Shown one piece after another: positions 33,408 through 45,662 of a stretch of DNA of 64,000 nucleotides (positions are counted from its first letter, which is position 1; every line of letters starts with the position of its first letter). The stretch lies in the NCBI GenBank assembly GCA_010645155.1, contig JAAGOF010000217.1, positions 86,018 through 150,017 of the forward strand, in the 5' to 3' direction. Both the position numbers and the translations under genes were made by a program. This DNA comes from Tigriopus japonicus (lineage: Eukaryota; Arthropoda; Copepoda; Harpacticoida; Harpacticidae). The notes below the pieces were generated by a model. It was not told the DNA's origin. It worked only from the letters and a program-made list of their open reading frames with translations, and made no database searches.

Positions 33408-33728
33408 GGGTTGGTCGGGGATCAGCTGTTTCGATTTATCCCCTTTTCCAGGTTTCTTGGGATAAACGGGATAAATTGAGGGATAAACGGAATAAAGCCA
33501 GTTTTGACGTGCTTTAATAGAAAAATAGCTCATTGAAATTAGTACCCTAATCAGATAATGTGGCCTAATATCTTATGAGTCTCTTGTGGCTTTTGGGAAC
33601 TGACAACTCCAAGGGCTTATGTAGCCCTTGTCCCGTTTATCCCCTTTGTTAATTGGAGGAAAATCCCGTTTATCCCAAGGGGGATTAACTGAACAATATT
33701 TTGATGGAATAATCCCCAAGACCAATCC
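33408..33728. mobile_element. Candidate MITE with 'gataaacggg' inner repeats
   Basis: The left end 'gggttggtcggggatcagct' and the inverted right end 'ggattggtcttggggattat' resemble each other. TATCT flanks both sides. Inside, 'ttgggataaacgggataaat' and 'cccgtttatcccctttg' form mirrored blocks. It is non-coding and the boundaries are approximate. Confidence 0.5.
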
Positions 33729-35506
33729 TATCTCTTATAAATTAAAGACCTAAAAATGGAAAAGGAACATTAATAGATAAACCCTGACTAAAAATTCGTC
33801 AAAAATATTCGAAAATTCGCATATAAATAAACATCAAGCAACTAGTAAACCATGTCAGATCATTAAAACATGTTGATTTTAGATTTTCATGAATGGTTTG
33901 AAATTTTGAAAGAAAGTCGGATTCGGCTTCTTTTTTGGGTATTTACCAACATTTTTTTCCTAAGGTATTTATATTCCTACGTTTGGGCGTCAATGCATAG
34001 AGGGGAATGCAAAACATCCGTCCAAATTTTGCCTTTTTTATTTTTATGAACTTGATTGTTTTAATTTTTAGCGTGGCAAAGATATGATGACTATTCCAAG
34101 GATAAGCTTTAAAAAATTTACATTCTGTCCAATAGTGATCTTCTTTAAGTTAAGAAAAGTTGTTCAACTTTGCCTCTTCAGCTTCCAAAAACACAAATGA
34201 ATTGTGTGCAGATTTTTTTTGACAAGCTTGTACTAGAGACATTCACAGCTTTCAGGAAATGAAATCACTGAACAAATAAAACGTAAATATATGATGTTGT
34301 CTTTCACTTGATTAGTCTGTCAAGCAAATCATATGAGATCATTTGACAGTCCAGCAATAATTATCAAAAAATTAGGAATGTGCAAAAGCAAACATATCAT
34401 TCCAAGTATCAGATTGTAATTGCCGCATATTTGGATTGACCATTTGTAATTGAGCAGCTGTTTTGAACAGCTTTTCCTTTGAAAAATTCAATCGGTCCTT
34501 GAAATTGGTGTGTATGCGCGTGTGGAAGAAAATATCAACTTATCTTCCTAGATCAAGTCAAGATCACTTTAAAATACTATAACAATAAATATAAAATAAC
34601 TATTTTTCAATGAAAATTCCAGAGATTTTTTTTGCAAAAAACCTTCCAATTTAGTATGATGATTGGCCTTACATAATAGTTTTGAAATTCGTCCTGGTGG
34701 AAAGTGGCTCATGGCATAACCACGGTTGTTCTGACGGTGATCACTTCCAGAACAAGAGAGGGTACCCAAGTAAGGTTTGTTGAATTAAGCCAGTTTTCTT
34801 TCAATTGCTACATAAGAAAAATTCTGATGCTTATCAACAACGTTGTCATAAGGGCCTGAAATTTGGACTGAAAAGAGTGATCAATTAAATTTTTCATTAT
34901 ATTTCACAAAACTGGGCCAAAATCAAGTTTTTGAGTTTCATGGGAGATTTTCAATTTTTGGCAGAACGGGATTCTTCCCGATTTTTTCGTCAAATGCTTT
35001 GGGCGTTTGGGTAATTTCTCGATTTCTTCAACAACTTAAAAGATGGACTGTCCTTACACTCACTCAAAATGCTAGAAGGGTTCTAAGCTCCATCAATGAG
35101 TTGGACTTGGTTGAAGATATATACTTGCAACTCAACTAACATGGCTATGGGTCAAATAATTACAAATCAGAAAATAATTTGTACCCAGAAGGTACATTCA
35201 AATATTAATTCAAGAGTACAAATCAACACTTTCTAACCATTGGACATTTAGGACTCATGCAACATTTGGTCAACCTGGCTGCACCCCGTATAAAAGTGGA
35301 AACCAAATGAAATGGAAACTACATCGAAATTCTCAAAGCCCGATCGTCTTATCAACCTCCCTGCTATTTTTTCCGTCAAATACTAATTAGGTAGTTGTAA
35401 GATTTTAAGGTTTCTTCGTCATTAAAGGTTTTAAACTGTCTCCCTGACGAATTTGCTCCGGAAGTACCGCAATTCTTGACACCCTTGTTTTCTGAATCAC
35501 TCATAT

Positions 35507-36590
35507 TTTTGTTGTTGTTGTTGTTGTTGAATGACTTTATTTCCAGGTTTATGAGAAAAAACTGGCGTCTCAGCGATATTTGCTACTGGCGACTAAAAAT
35601 AAATAAAAACAGTCTGAAGGGGAACAAGTTCATTAAAACATACGGCACTCCAATGCCAATTTATGGGCTGCACGTTTAGCGTCTAGGAGTGTTTGAGCGG
35701 TCCGAAGGGCTTGAGATTTTGCCAGACATGCCGCCTAGAGACGCTCTAGTGAGAGACCGGCGAGGTTGGGACCGGCGTCAATGACGTCATTCAATTTGCA
35801 TCATGTGAATGGCTGATCCCCTTTTGGGCGCCGTTTTCAACATTTCCAAACAGACGGAACCCTCAATAAGCTCTCGCTCAATCCAGTTCCTCCACATCTT
35901 ACTTTGAAGCAGAACGTTTGCGTCTTTCTAGAGCCCAACCTAATGTGCCGTAAAAAGGGTTGATGCTTCCAACTGGTATTTTTCTGTTCCAAAACCATTT
36001 TGAAAGTTTGCAATTTAAGACTCTGAACATTGGCAAGGTCACTTGAAAAGGTTTCAGTGAAAATTCTATTTGACAATTTTTCACGTCCAAAGCATGGAGA
36101 GTCTGTTTATTTGGCAATGTTTTTAGTTCAAAAAATCGTTTACTTTTCTCCATGGCGCTTGAGTCAAACCTCGCCCGTCTCTCACTAGAGCGTCTCTAAT
36201 GCCGCCATGTTTACAGCAGCAATATTGTTGACTGTGCAGGGGCCGACCCCCTCGACGCTTTCCACGCTGCAAGAGCAGCACCCCGGACGACCAGTTCGTT
36301 GAGTGTAGGCATGTTTGCTCTTGAGGACAAATCTGACACGGTGATATGGTTCTCTCGTCGCACTCCCACGAGAGTTCTACAAACGTCGTTAAGCAAGATT
36401 TGGGTGTCTGCATCCCAGGTCAGGGGCCTGCATCCAAGACATGCACCCGACCATTTGGGTCGGTACGGGCAAGAACGTCTCAAGAGGTGGACTTTCACGG
36501 CACGGCAAAACGGGCCGGAGGTGACCCAAATCAAGTGAAAGGCCAAGATCGAATGCCAATTCAGCCGAAAATTTAGACGAGCCTCTTTTG
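35507..36590 (-). mobile_element. LINE C 3' fragment with (CAA)n tail
   Basis: On the minus strand the RT C-terminus ('LLNDVCRTLVGVRRENHITV', 'NMPTLNELVVRGAALAAWKA') continues, after a one-base frameshift and a nested hAT-like element, into 'KSQALRTAQTLLDAKRAAHK'. A short 3' UTR with 'ggaaataaagtcattc' and a (CAA)n tail follow (35528-35507). The 5' part resembles the start of LINE C at 41292. The tail type fits I/Jockey-group LINEs. Confidence 0.8.
35736..36198. mobile_element. hAT-like MITE (TAGAGACGCTCTAGTGAGAGAC ends)
   Basis: The ends 'tagagacgctctagtgagag' and their inverted copy have an exact 8-bp duplication ATGCCGCC (35728-35735 and 36199-36206). The inverted repeats extend about 33 bp. 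It is 463 bp long and inserted in LINE C sequence. An 84-codon open frame inside (35899-36153, minus) has no recognised domain. The 8-bp duplication supports hAT. Confidence 0.88.
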
Positions 36591-36599
36591 TCTTCTGGC

Positions 36600-38080
36600 T
36601 AATTTGGCTGGGCGAACTGCCAAAGATGAAGCCGCTACTAGACTAAGGGTTGCTTGATGCAACTGTTGCAATATTCAAAATTAATTTAAGATACTCATTG
36701 ATTGGCCCTTAAAGCAATCATTGGTTTGAATGGTATGCAAATGTGACTTAACTTATGGTTTCGCCACACTTAAAGCCAGCTGGTCTGTCCTAATTGGTTG
36801 GTTCAAATATAAATAATCTGAGGAAGACAATTGCCACAAGGTCCCTGAAGAGAGTAGATGAAAATCGAAAATGGTGACCAAAACAATCAGAATATTGTTA
36901 AGAACTTATTATGCAACATATTGGACAAAACCTGTCAATGTAAAGTGTAATGAGCTTTAGCCTTTTGCAAGGGTTCAAATAATTTATCTGAAAATAGGAT
37001 CCAGAATGGCATAAGGGTTTTTCTTAGTTCTGACTAGAAGATCGCATAATCCAGCCTTTCTTCAAACTTTCAAGAAACCATCGAGGCATGTCAAGTAGAA
37101 AATCTGCTTGCTTTTGCCATTAATTTCAATGAAGACCTTTCAAATAAAATCATTCAGACCGCAAGTGTCTTTAAATATTCTTCAAACACTTCAAAATTGA
37201 TTTTGTGTGCAGTTTTTCTGAGTTGCTGTAGACACCCTGAAGAAGGAAAACAAGCTCAGTCGAGCTATTCTTTTAACTCGTGCAACAAAGTTCGCGTGGC
37301 TCATAATTAAAAAAGAGTGTTTTAGTGCCTATTTTCTAATGCAACATCATTCCCTAATCAGTGTGATTTGTTTATTGTCTTGTAGTGTCTTAGAAAGCTC
37401 TCTAGGTGCTTAATGTTCTTGTGAATATCTGAAGTGCGAGGCCTCTCAGAAAGCTAACTGAATGAAGGTAAGACGATTAAAACGTTTTTTAAGATTATGA
37501 TAAAATTACTAAAGTGTAAATCTTACAATTGTGTAGCCTGTCCAAAGTAATCCATTTTAGACAAAGGTGTGCTGTTTGAGCTTTTGTCTCTAATTTGCAT
37601 TGAAATTTCGATTTTGGTTATGCTTAACAACGCCACGTAAATTATTCTTGAAAATGGATTAGGAACCATATTTCCCCCGGAAATTCTCCCCCCAGACTAA
37701 AACGGGGAGTTTCATCGCATTCGTTCACTAAACAACTTGAACAACATGACGGCGTTTTTTGAGCTTATCTGTTAACCGACTTGAACAACTTACAAAGATC
37801 TTACTCATCCATGCCTTATCCTGAACTGAATTAAGACATGGCAAACTTTATTGCTTACTAGAAATCGAGTTTTTTATGGGTTGTCACCTTGGCATAAATT
37901 CATGTTCTAGAATTGATGGTTTCATCTTGGAATCTCTTTTATTGTACGATCGTGTCATTGATTTCAGGACAATCTAAGTACGGGTGAGATATTCTTAAGT
38001 TGTTCAAGTAGTGTAAAGTAGTGAATTTGCGTGTGGATTAAGGTCTATATGCCATAAAGTAGACTTGCACCTTACAATAA
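36600..38080. other. Stretch without a supported gene
   Basis: AT-rich DNA with no open frame of interest and no repeat family recognised, apart from a C-run at about 37670-37695. Confidence 0.5.
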
Positions 38081-38082
38081 GA

Positions 38083-39124
38083 ATTGATATTGATGCAAAC
38101 AAGTTGAAAGTCTAGATTTCATTCCTATAGATGCATTACAAGTTTAGTGTTTTGCTGGAATAATGCATTTTGTTATTCAAATATTCCAAAAGTGTATCCC
38201 AAACCGTTATCTGAAAATCATTTTATTTAAAACTTAAGCATACTATGAGTTAGCATAAATTCTGTAATGTATATAATTCATCATGTAAAATGTTTTTGTG
38301 GTCAAGGATGCTTAAATATCCAGGTTTTGACTATTTTCTAACGCGGTCCCAAGGACACACAAGGACTTTTAATTTGGGATAACCTTCTTTGCTTCTCTTC
38401 AGAACTTCATGATTTGAATTGTTATAGAATTTCATGAAAGACTAATCTAACCTGGATATAAGAACACTCAACAGGAAAATATCTCTTGATATCAAGTAAG
38501 ATACATAGTGAAAGACTAGTCAGTTATACTTTATTTGTTTAGAATGCAATAATATAATAGAAAGATGTATTTTAGAGACCAAATTAAAGATATGAGAACT
38601 GTTTCATAATGTTAAAGTTGATTCTGATTCATATTGTCTCATATCAATCGATCTAATGTTAGTTTATTTCAAGTTTAGCTTAGCTTTTTGTAAGTTTCAA
38701 TGGCAGTCAAATTTGTCTCATAATTTTCATGTATTTGTGTGCTTTCTATTCTTATTTTTTGTTTATGAGTTAGTTCAATGATCAGCATAAATTCGAATGA
38801 TGCAAATGAACCTTATTCATTGAAAAGGTGTGTTCTAGGCTGAGTAAGAGTTAAAATAGTAGAATGTTCTAAGGGTGTATTATCTGTTCATTGAAACCAT
38901 GAAGAGGCATTACAAGTTTAGTATTTTGCTTGAATAATGCATTTTGTTATTCAAATATTCCAAAAGTGTATCCCAAACCGTTGTAAGTTGATGTATAATC
39001 ATCAATTCTTTAAAAACGGAGACTTTCTACTTTCAAAAGCACGTTCTCGCCTTTTGTGCTCCTCCACTTGATCTTGGTCACCCCTGATTTGCCGTGCGCC
39101 GTCCAGGGAAATTCTAGATGTCCA
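38083..39124 (+). repeat. ~1-kb duplicated unit, copy 1
   Basis: This is almost identical to 41294-42610 once a SINE in the latter is set aside. It contains an internal direct repeat of ~80 bp (38125 and 38905, 'gcattacaagtttagt'). It ends with a short LINE C endonuclease-like piece ('cacttgatcttggtcacccc' to 'ctagatgtccatg'). Confidence 0.85.
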
Positions 39125-41292
39125 TGGTACGGGCCTTGCGTGTTATCCATGCAACACATTGTAGCTTACCAATAACAAGAGAGCGTGCAATCTCTGTTAA
39201 CAGTGGTCCCCTTGATATACGAGACGTCAGTCTTCTAATGACTCCCAGGCGCTGTCTGACACAGGTAAGCATATCTTCGTGGTGGAGGTTAAACCTGAGT
39301 CCATCATCCAGCTTAACACCAAGGAGGGTCAGTGAGTCAGAGGTTGCCACTCTGACATCTTCAACCAAGATTGAACCCGGTGCACTTTTCCCCAACAACA
39401 CCTGAGTCTTGTTTGGGTTGAGGTGGAGGCTGGAGTCGATAGAGTAGCCAACCAGCCTGTCTGCAGATTGCTCCAATAGTGCTGTCACATTATCCCAGGA
39501 CTGTGACACTGCCACACTGACTACGTCATCTGCATATGTTTGGGAGGTAGAACTTTTTATCTTTTGACCAGCAATGTCCATAGCCAAAGGCAGGTCAGCC
39601 GTCAGCAATATGAATATTGTTGGGCCCAGTACAGAACCTTGGGGCACCCCAGATTTCAGAGATTGTTTTGGTGACACAGCCCCGTTCCATGTCACTTGTT
39701 GTTGCTTCCTTCAAGATAACTCCGAAGGAGGGAAAGAGTATGTTTTGATCCCCATGTCCGTGCCCTCCCCACAAGGAGGTCAGCAGATACAGTATCAAAT
39801 GCGTTACTATAATCCAACGAGACCATGCCAACCTTATTTCCATCACTAATTGCTCTAGCAGCTTTAGATAATGCACAAGCGATGGCTGTATCCACAGAAC
39901 GAGCTCTCCTAAAGCCATGTTGTTGAGTGGGAAGAAGACCCATCTCCTCAGCAAAAGCCACGATTTGTTCCTGGAGGACTTTCTCAACAACTTTTGAGAG
40001 TGCTGGCAACAGGCTTATTGGCCGGTAGCTCTCCACTGATCTAGGTGCCTTCCCTGATTTGAGAGTGGGGCATACCACAACAAGCTTCCACTTTGTGGGC
40101 CAGGAACCCTCATTGATTATGTCATTCGTAATCTTGACAAAAGGCATTGTGAGCGTTCTTATTGCGTTCTTGATTAGGGTTATAGGGATGCCGTCACTCC
40201 CGGTGGACTTCTTTGGGGCAAGGTCTCTGATTGCACGCTTAACAACTGGTGCTCCCACGTTGTGAAAACGAAATCTGTCGTTTTCAGGGAGTTCCCGTGT
40301 TGCATGCTTTTCGACTGGTGTAGGTTTTGCCTTGTTGTTGGCTGATGCACACAATCCTTCAGGATTCTCGACAAAGAATGAGTTCGCAGCAACAGCACAC
40401 TCTAGGTAAGTGGTACAGCCATCAATGATGGGCAAAACACGTTCCTTATGTCCTCCAGTAAGTTCCTGAACAACTCTCCAGGCTCCTACCGGACCCTCGC
40501 TCCTTATTTTTGTTAAGTTGTTCTGGATAGAATCCCTCCTGACCATCGAGAGCGCCTTGTTTCGGAGTTCCTTATACCGAGGGTCTCCATTTTTTTGGCT
40601 TTGTCTCTTGCCCTTTGCATGGCTCTTGTGTCTGTGGCCAGTCTTAAGGTTGGGTGGATGATTTTTACCTCTCTGAGAGGGGCTAGTACATCCAGGGAAA
40701 TGGTGAAGCTCCTTGTTAAGACATCAATGGAGGCAGTAGCTCCCATTTCCATCATCACCTCGTGCAGGCCTTGATCGTACAATGTTTCATTGAGTACATC
40801 TGAGTTAATATTCCTTAAGTCTCGTTTAAAAGTCTTTCTTGGTAAGGGATGGCGCGCGATCTTAGCCTGATTGCTGACAAATGCTACTATAGGGTAATGG
40901 TCTGATCCAGCAAAGTCTACAACATTAGCATGGAGGTCCAGTCCAGCTGTGAAGTAGACGTGGTCAAGAGTTGAGACGTAATGTGTTCTGTTGAATTCAC
41001 CGTGTGACTTGAAAGTGGGAGAGGTGTTTGCCCTTTTTAGTCCGAGTGACTCGGCGGCGCTCATCCATGTATTGAGAAGCGACTTACAGTATTATTTGGA
41101 ATCTCCAACACGGGTAGGGTCCAAGTTAAAATCACCCATTATAATGGCGTTCTTCGAAGTACATATCGATGGTTCAAGTAGGTCAATTATTTGGTGGAGT
41201 TGCTGCTTCTGTTTTGTGGTGTCCCCACCCACGGACATCTAGAATTTCCTGGACGGCGCACGGCAAATCAGGGGTGACCAAGATCAAGTGGA
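39114..41292 (-). mobile_element. LINE C: endonuclease and reverse transcriptase
   Basis: On the minus strand the endonuclease part begins near 41235, with 'NAIIMGDFNLDPTRV', one in-frame stop (about 41085), then 'VSTLDHVYFTAGL' and 'FAGSDHYPIVAF'. The RT follows in two frames: 40546-39692 ('SYRPISLLPALSKVVEKVL', 'TQQHGFRRARSVDTAIACAL', 'GMVSLDYSNAFDTVSADLLV') and 39695-39114 ('GVPQGSVLGPTIFILLTAD', 'SQTYADDVVSVA'). Both ends are truncated, at 39114 and at an N at 41293. About 55 bp at the two ends are inverted copies of each other. It is probably I/Jockey-group. Confidence 0.92.
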
Positions 41293-41293
41293 N
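41293..41293. other. Single N (assembly join)
   Basis: The undetermined base sits exactly where LINE C gives way to the second copy of the 1-kb unit. It suggests a joined or collapsed gap. Confidence 0.9.
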
Positions 41294-42610
41294 AGAATTG
41301 ATATTGATGCAAACAAGTTGAAAGTCTAGATTTCATTCCTATAGAGGCATTACAAGTTTAGTGTTTTGCTTGAATAATGCATTTTGTTATTCAAATATTC
41401 CAAAAGTGTATCCCAAACCGTTATCTGAAAATCATTTTATTTAAAACTTAAGCATACTATGAGTTAGCATAAATACTGTAATGTATATAATTCATCATGT
41501 AAAATGTTTTTGTGGTCAAGGATGCTTAAATATCCAGGTTTTGACTATTTTCCAACGCGGTCCCAAGGACACACAAGGACTTTTAATTTGGCATAACCTT
41601 CTTTGCTTCTCTTCAGAACTTCATGATTTGACTTGTTATAGAATTTCATGAAAGACTAATCTAACCTGGATATAAGAACACTCAACAGGAAAATATCTCT
41701 TGATATCAAGTAAGATACATTGTGAAAGACTAGTCAGTTTTACTTTATTTGTTTAGAATGCAATAACATATTAGAAAGATGTATTTTAGAGACCAAATTA
41801 TAGATATGAGAACTGTTTCATAATGTTAAAATTGATTCTGATTCATATTGTCTCATATCAATCGATCTAATGTTAGTTTATTTCAAGTTTAGCTTAGCTT
41901 TTTGTAAGTTTCAATGGCAGTCAAATTTGTCTCATAATTTTCATGTATTCGTGTGCTTTCTATTCTTATTTTTTGTTTATGAGTTAGTTCAATGATCAGC
42001 TTAAGTTCGAATGATGCAAATGAACCTTATTCATTGAAAAGGTGTGTTCTAGGCTGAGTTAGAGTTAAAATAGTAGAATGTTCTAAGGGTGTATTATCTG
42101 TTCATTGAAACCATGAAGAGGCATTACAAGTTTAATATTTTGCTTGAATAATGCATTTTGTTATTCAAATACAAATCGGTGGGTGGAGGGAGGAGACGTG
42201 GCGTCGTGGTTAGCGCAGTTTCCTACAGTGAGAGAGGTCCCAGGTTCGATTCTCCTCCCCGACCTTTCTCGAGGAAACTTTTAGACGCTAATTCACACCC
42301 ACAGACGGAGAACCATTCTGATACCGGACATGAGATTGCCTATCGGAACTACTTTAGACGATGTGATGGCTGGCTTCGCTGGCCGGGCGAGGCTCAACCC
42401 TCCGACCCTAGCACCAATACTCCAAAAAAAAAAAAAAAATATTCCAAAAGTGTATCCCAAACCGTTGTAAGTTGATGTATAATCATCAATTCTTTAAAAA
42501 CGGAGACTTTCTACTTTCAAAAGCACGTTCTCGCCTTTTGTTCTCCTCCACTTGATCTTGGTCACCCCTGATTTGCCGTGCGCCGTCCAGGGAAATTCTA
42601 GATGTCCATG
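41294..42610 (+). repeat. ~1-kb duplicated unit, copy 2 (with SINE)
   Basis: Colinear with 38083-39124 with few substitutions (for example 'aaattctg' against 'aaatactg'). It is interrupted at 42171-42440 by a tRNA-derived SINE. It ends with the same 'gatgtccatg' but then continues into unrelated sequence, whereas copy 1 runs into LINE C. Confidence 0.85.
42171..42440 (+). mobile_element. SINE family 3, tRNA-derived, poly(A) tail
   Basis: The tRNA-like head has an A-box region 'tggcgtcgtggttagcgcag' and B-box 'ggttcgattctcc'. A ~150-bp body ('gacggagaaccattctgata', 'gatgtgatggctggcttcgc') and a run of ~16 A follow. It is inserted into the duplicated unit within 'caaatattcc', which copy 1 has uninterrupted, so the empty site is visible. 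Confidence 0.88.
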
Positions 42611-42639
42611 ACAAAATGTATGGCCCAATTGAGGGGAAA

Positions 42640-43065
42640 CAGCTACACCCTTGTGCAAAACGGCAAAATCTACAAAGTTAACAAACGCAAAAGTGCCAAA
42701 TGAGGAAGAAATGGTCAGTGGAATTTTCTTTTTGTTTGTTTCACAAGTTCAAATGTACAGTAAGTGTGGATCATATTTTGTTGCCCAAGTTTTGGCGTTG
42801 AAATTTTTTAAAAGTGTCCATTTGATTCCAAATTTGAGAAAAAAAGCTTCAAATCTAAGAAAAGTTCCAATTTTTGACTATTTAGACGAAAAAAGTTGAG
42901 TGAAATTGCCGGATTAGACGAAAAAAGACGAATAAAATCCAAATTAGACAAATAAATTTGTCGCGACGAATAAGGGTAAAAAAGACGAATAAAGACGAAA
43001 AAAGACGAATAAAGACGAAAAAAGACGAATAAGTTTATTCGTCTTAAGTTCCTGTCCCTACATAT
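42640..43065 (+). repeat. Dispersed repeat with GACGAATAAA minisatellite, copy 1
   Basis: Shared with 56793-57365: 'aaaagtgccaaatga' and 'agaaatggtcag' near the start, 'aagtgtggatcatattttgt', 'aaattgccggattagacgaa'. A tandem of 'aaagacgaataaagacgaaa' follows, ending 'gttcctgtcccta'. It is non-coding; the ends suggest a TAGGGACAGGAAC-type terminus on one side. Confidence 0.72.
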
Positions 43066-43980
43066 CACTATCTATTGCACCATGGAATCTTCATTCAAAC
43101 ATCAACTTTCAATACTTGGATAAGCTAAAGCATTTTTTTAATTAACTTCACCTTATTGTCACCCTTATTTGTCCAAGACAAAACATCGAGCTAGGTATGC
43201 CATTATGGCGCGTCTAAAATTTGAAAATGGGCCTAAATATATTTAATAATGATTATTGCAGGTAATGTCTTTGATACTTATTTGATAATGCCGATTATGA
43301 ACAAATCAAAACAAAATTACAAGTTTGAACCTTAAGTTCCACTCATTTGAGGTTAGAGGCCTTCAATCTTTGGCGTAAAACTGCGTTAAAATCCGGCATT
43401 GCTGACTAAGCCTGAATTGAGCTCGAAATTTACCGAGCAAGCCCGAGCAACCCGAGTTCTCTGTAAAACCGAACTAAACTCGCGAGTTTCGAGTTTTTCG
43501 CAACTCGGAACACATCAGTACTCTCTACACGGATTGAGCCCTGTCTGGTGTTCCGAAATATTCGTACCAAATTGCGTGCAAAAGCGTAACAAATTGTGCT
43601 TCAACTTATCCTAAAAACTCTAATTTAAAAACGCCAAATTTCACGATTTTCATCTAATAGCTGCCAGAAACCTGTCAAAATGTTCTTGCCTGCCAAACTA
43701 AAAATTCCCTCCACCAAACTATGGCGTAAACCACCAGAATACCGCCAGATTTTTTGTCCCGCCAAAAAAAAAATCTCGCCGCCAAACGAGGCCTCAAACC
43801 GCCAGATGCACTAAAATTTGTGGCGCCCCAAACCGCCATCTGGCAGCCCTGTCAAGAAGAAGAACTCGCCATATTCTTGTTGAACCCATTGTTTTCTATT
43901 AAAACTGGACGGAGTGTAAGCCTAAAAATGTGTCTCTGGTTGCCAACTGTTGAGCGGACAAAAGTGCGGGATAATTTGAA

Positions 43981-44187
43981 ATGAGTGGCCAAGCAAATGA
44001 CAACTATGAAATTGATGAATCAAAGGTGGAATTGAGTAATAGTTTTTGGTCATTTTTTGCTATTGCTAGTGGTCACTTTCTCGGAAGAACCAAGACTTCA
44101 CTAGGTGACCATACCTTGGATTTGAATACTTCAACTTGGAAGTTTTTTGCCAATACATTGAATAAGTCATTGGTAGGAAGTACATAA
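43981..44187 (+). other. Uncertain short open frame
   Basis: A 68-codon frame begins 'MSGQANDNYEIDESKVELSN' and includes 'GRTKTSLGDHTLDLNTSTW'. Its composition is less AT-driven than the surrounding open frames, and a possible donor (gtagga) lies near its end, so it could be a first exon. No domain was recognised and no partner exon was found. It may be chance. Confidence 0.2.
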
Positions 44188-44717
44188 ATTTAAGCTTTTG
44201 CCTTATGTAGGGTTAATCCAATGCATATATGGACAAAAGCTAACTTGTGGCTTCAAGAACAAGTTAAAATAAGTTGGTCTTGATTCACATGTTTGGTCAC
44301 ACTAACTGTCCACTCAACAGTTGTGATGGCGACATTTTCCTCATAAATTCAACGCATTCCACCCCGCTTGCCAAATCATCCAGATTAAAGTTTGCACGCT
44401 ATCTAGTGATTATAATTGATCTAAGTTTGAACCCCGAAAAAGCTAGTTCTTGTTAAAGAGGACTTGGCAAACTTGGTTGGAAATCCGGATTGTTATAGGT
44501 TGTGTGACCCTAGCTTAAATTGGCAGTTTGGCTTTCAAGTTTTTTTATTGGTTGATCGTGCCTTTGAGTTCAAGGTGATCCGAGGACAGGTGAGATATTC
44601 CATCGTGAAATTGGGTAATGTTTGAGCTCGATAAAATCGCACACTTATACCCACAAAGGAAATCTGGTTCTCATTGGTGGTTTGTTTGTCTGTTGTCACC
44701 ATCGGGTATGATACCAC

Positions 44718-45171
44718 TAGGGACGGGCAAAAAGTGCAAATCAAAAGAGGCTTTTGGTTACCAAAAGTTGTACAAAAATCAGCCCAAAATCGTAAAATAA
44801 TAAAGGTCAAAAGCGCATATAAAAACCAAGGAAGCGTAAATAAAATTTAAAAAAAAATCGAAAAAAACGAAAATCCTGAAATAAAGGCTTCAGATACTTT
44901 CTTGTCATCTCTGTGTTATTTTTCAATCAGGAAGAGCAAAATTTAGATATTGAAGAAGTAGTAATCAATACTATGCTAGCCTACGCTGGGAGCAGTAAAA
45001 TCAGAGTAAACAAAGTAAACATTTTCAAAGAAGAAATAGCAAAATCTCAACAATTTGTTCATTTTAGCCCGAATGCGTAAAAAAATCGTGCAAATAAAGG
45101 CGAAAAGTGCAAACCGGCAAATAAATGTGTTTATGTTACCAAAAATCTTTTACACTTATTGCCCGTCCCTT
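44718..45171. mobile_element. hAT-like element (TAGGGACGGGC ends), copy 2
   Basis: The left end 'tagggacgggcaaaaagtgc' and the right end 'acttattgcccgtccctt' match the element at 4009-5067. The flanks 'gataccac' and 'gatatctc' agree at 6 of 8 positions, so the duplication has decayed. It is about 454 bp, non-coding. Confidence 0.8.
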
Positions 45172-45399
45172 GATATCTCGTAAAATCTTTAATATTCGAC
45201 GATCTTTCGATATTCGACGGCTGCTCCAAGCATAAAATCACGATCACCAAATTCCAAACCAAAACAAAGTGAGATTCATTAGATTGACGCAAGGTTACGA
45301 AATTACTCACGCGACCTATCGTTTTCACAGGGTTCCTTTCTAAGCTAGACTCCTTACCGTGACCTTTGTACCTTTTTTTGTGTCACATTTTTGCTTGCT

Positions 45400-45656
45400 T
45401 GTTTGCTTGAACTTTCCTGGAAAGAAGACCAAATGAATGATGTTACAACTTGATGTAGTTTGATCTGAGGCGCACCAAACAGAAGCTGATAGGTACCAGG
45501 GCCTACAATTAAACAATAGGAGAGCTGTGAGCCCACAAGTTTAGTATTATGAATGATTTTGGGCCCACTATTTTGATCTTGCTACATAGCTTCTTGCCCC
45601 ATCAACAATCCCGATTGGGCCCGCATGTGGGCCTCGGCACAGAGGTTGCCAACCCC
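45400..45656 (-). mobile_element. Diverged hAT MITE related to 27021-27268
   Basis: The right end reads, inverted, 'CAGGGGTTGGCAACCTCTG'. 'tagtgggcccaaaatcattc'-like blocks follow, as in the 27-kb copy. The other terminus was not found, so the left boundary is approximate. Confidence 0.6.
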
Positions 45657-45662
45657 TGGACA

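Noticed and set aside
36299..36576. Plus-strand open frames of 76-79 codons
   Set aside because: They are antisense shadows of the LINE C reverse transcriptase C-terminus.
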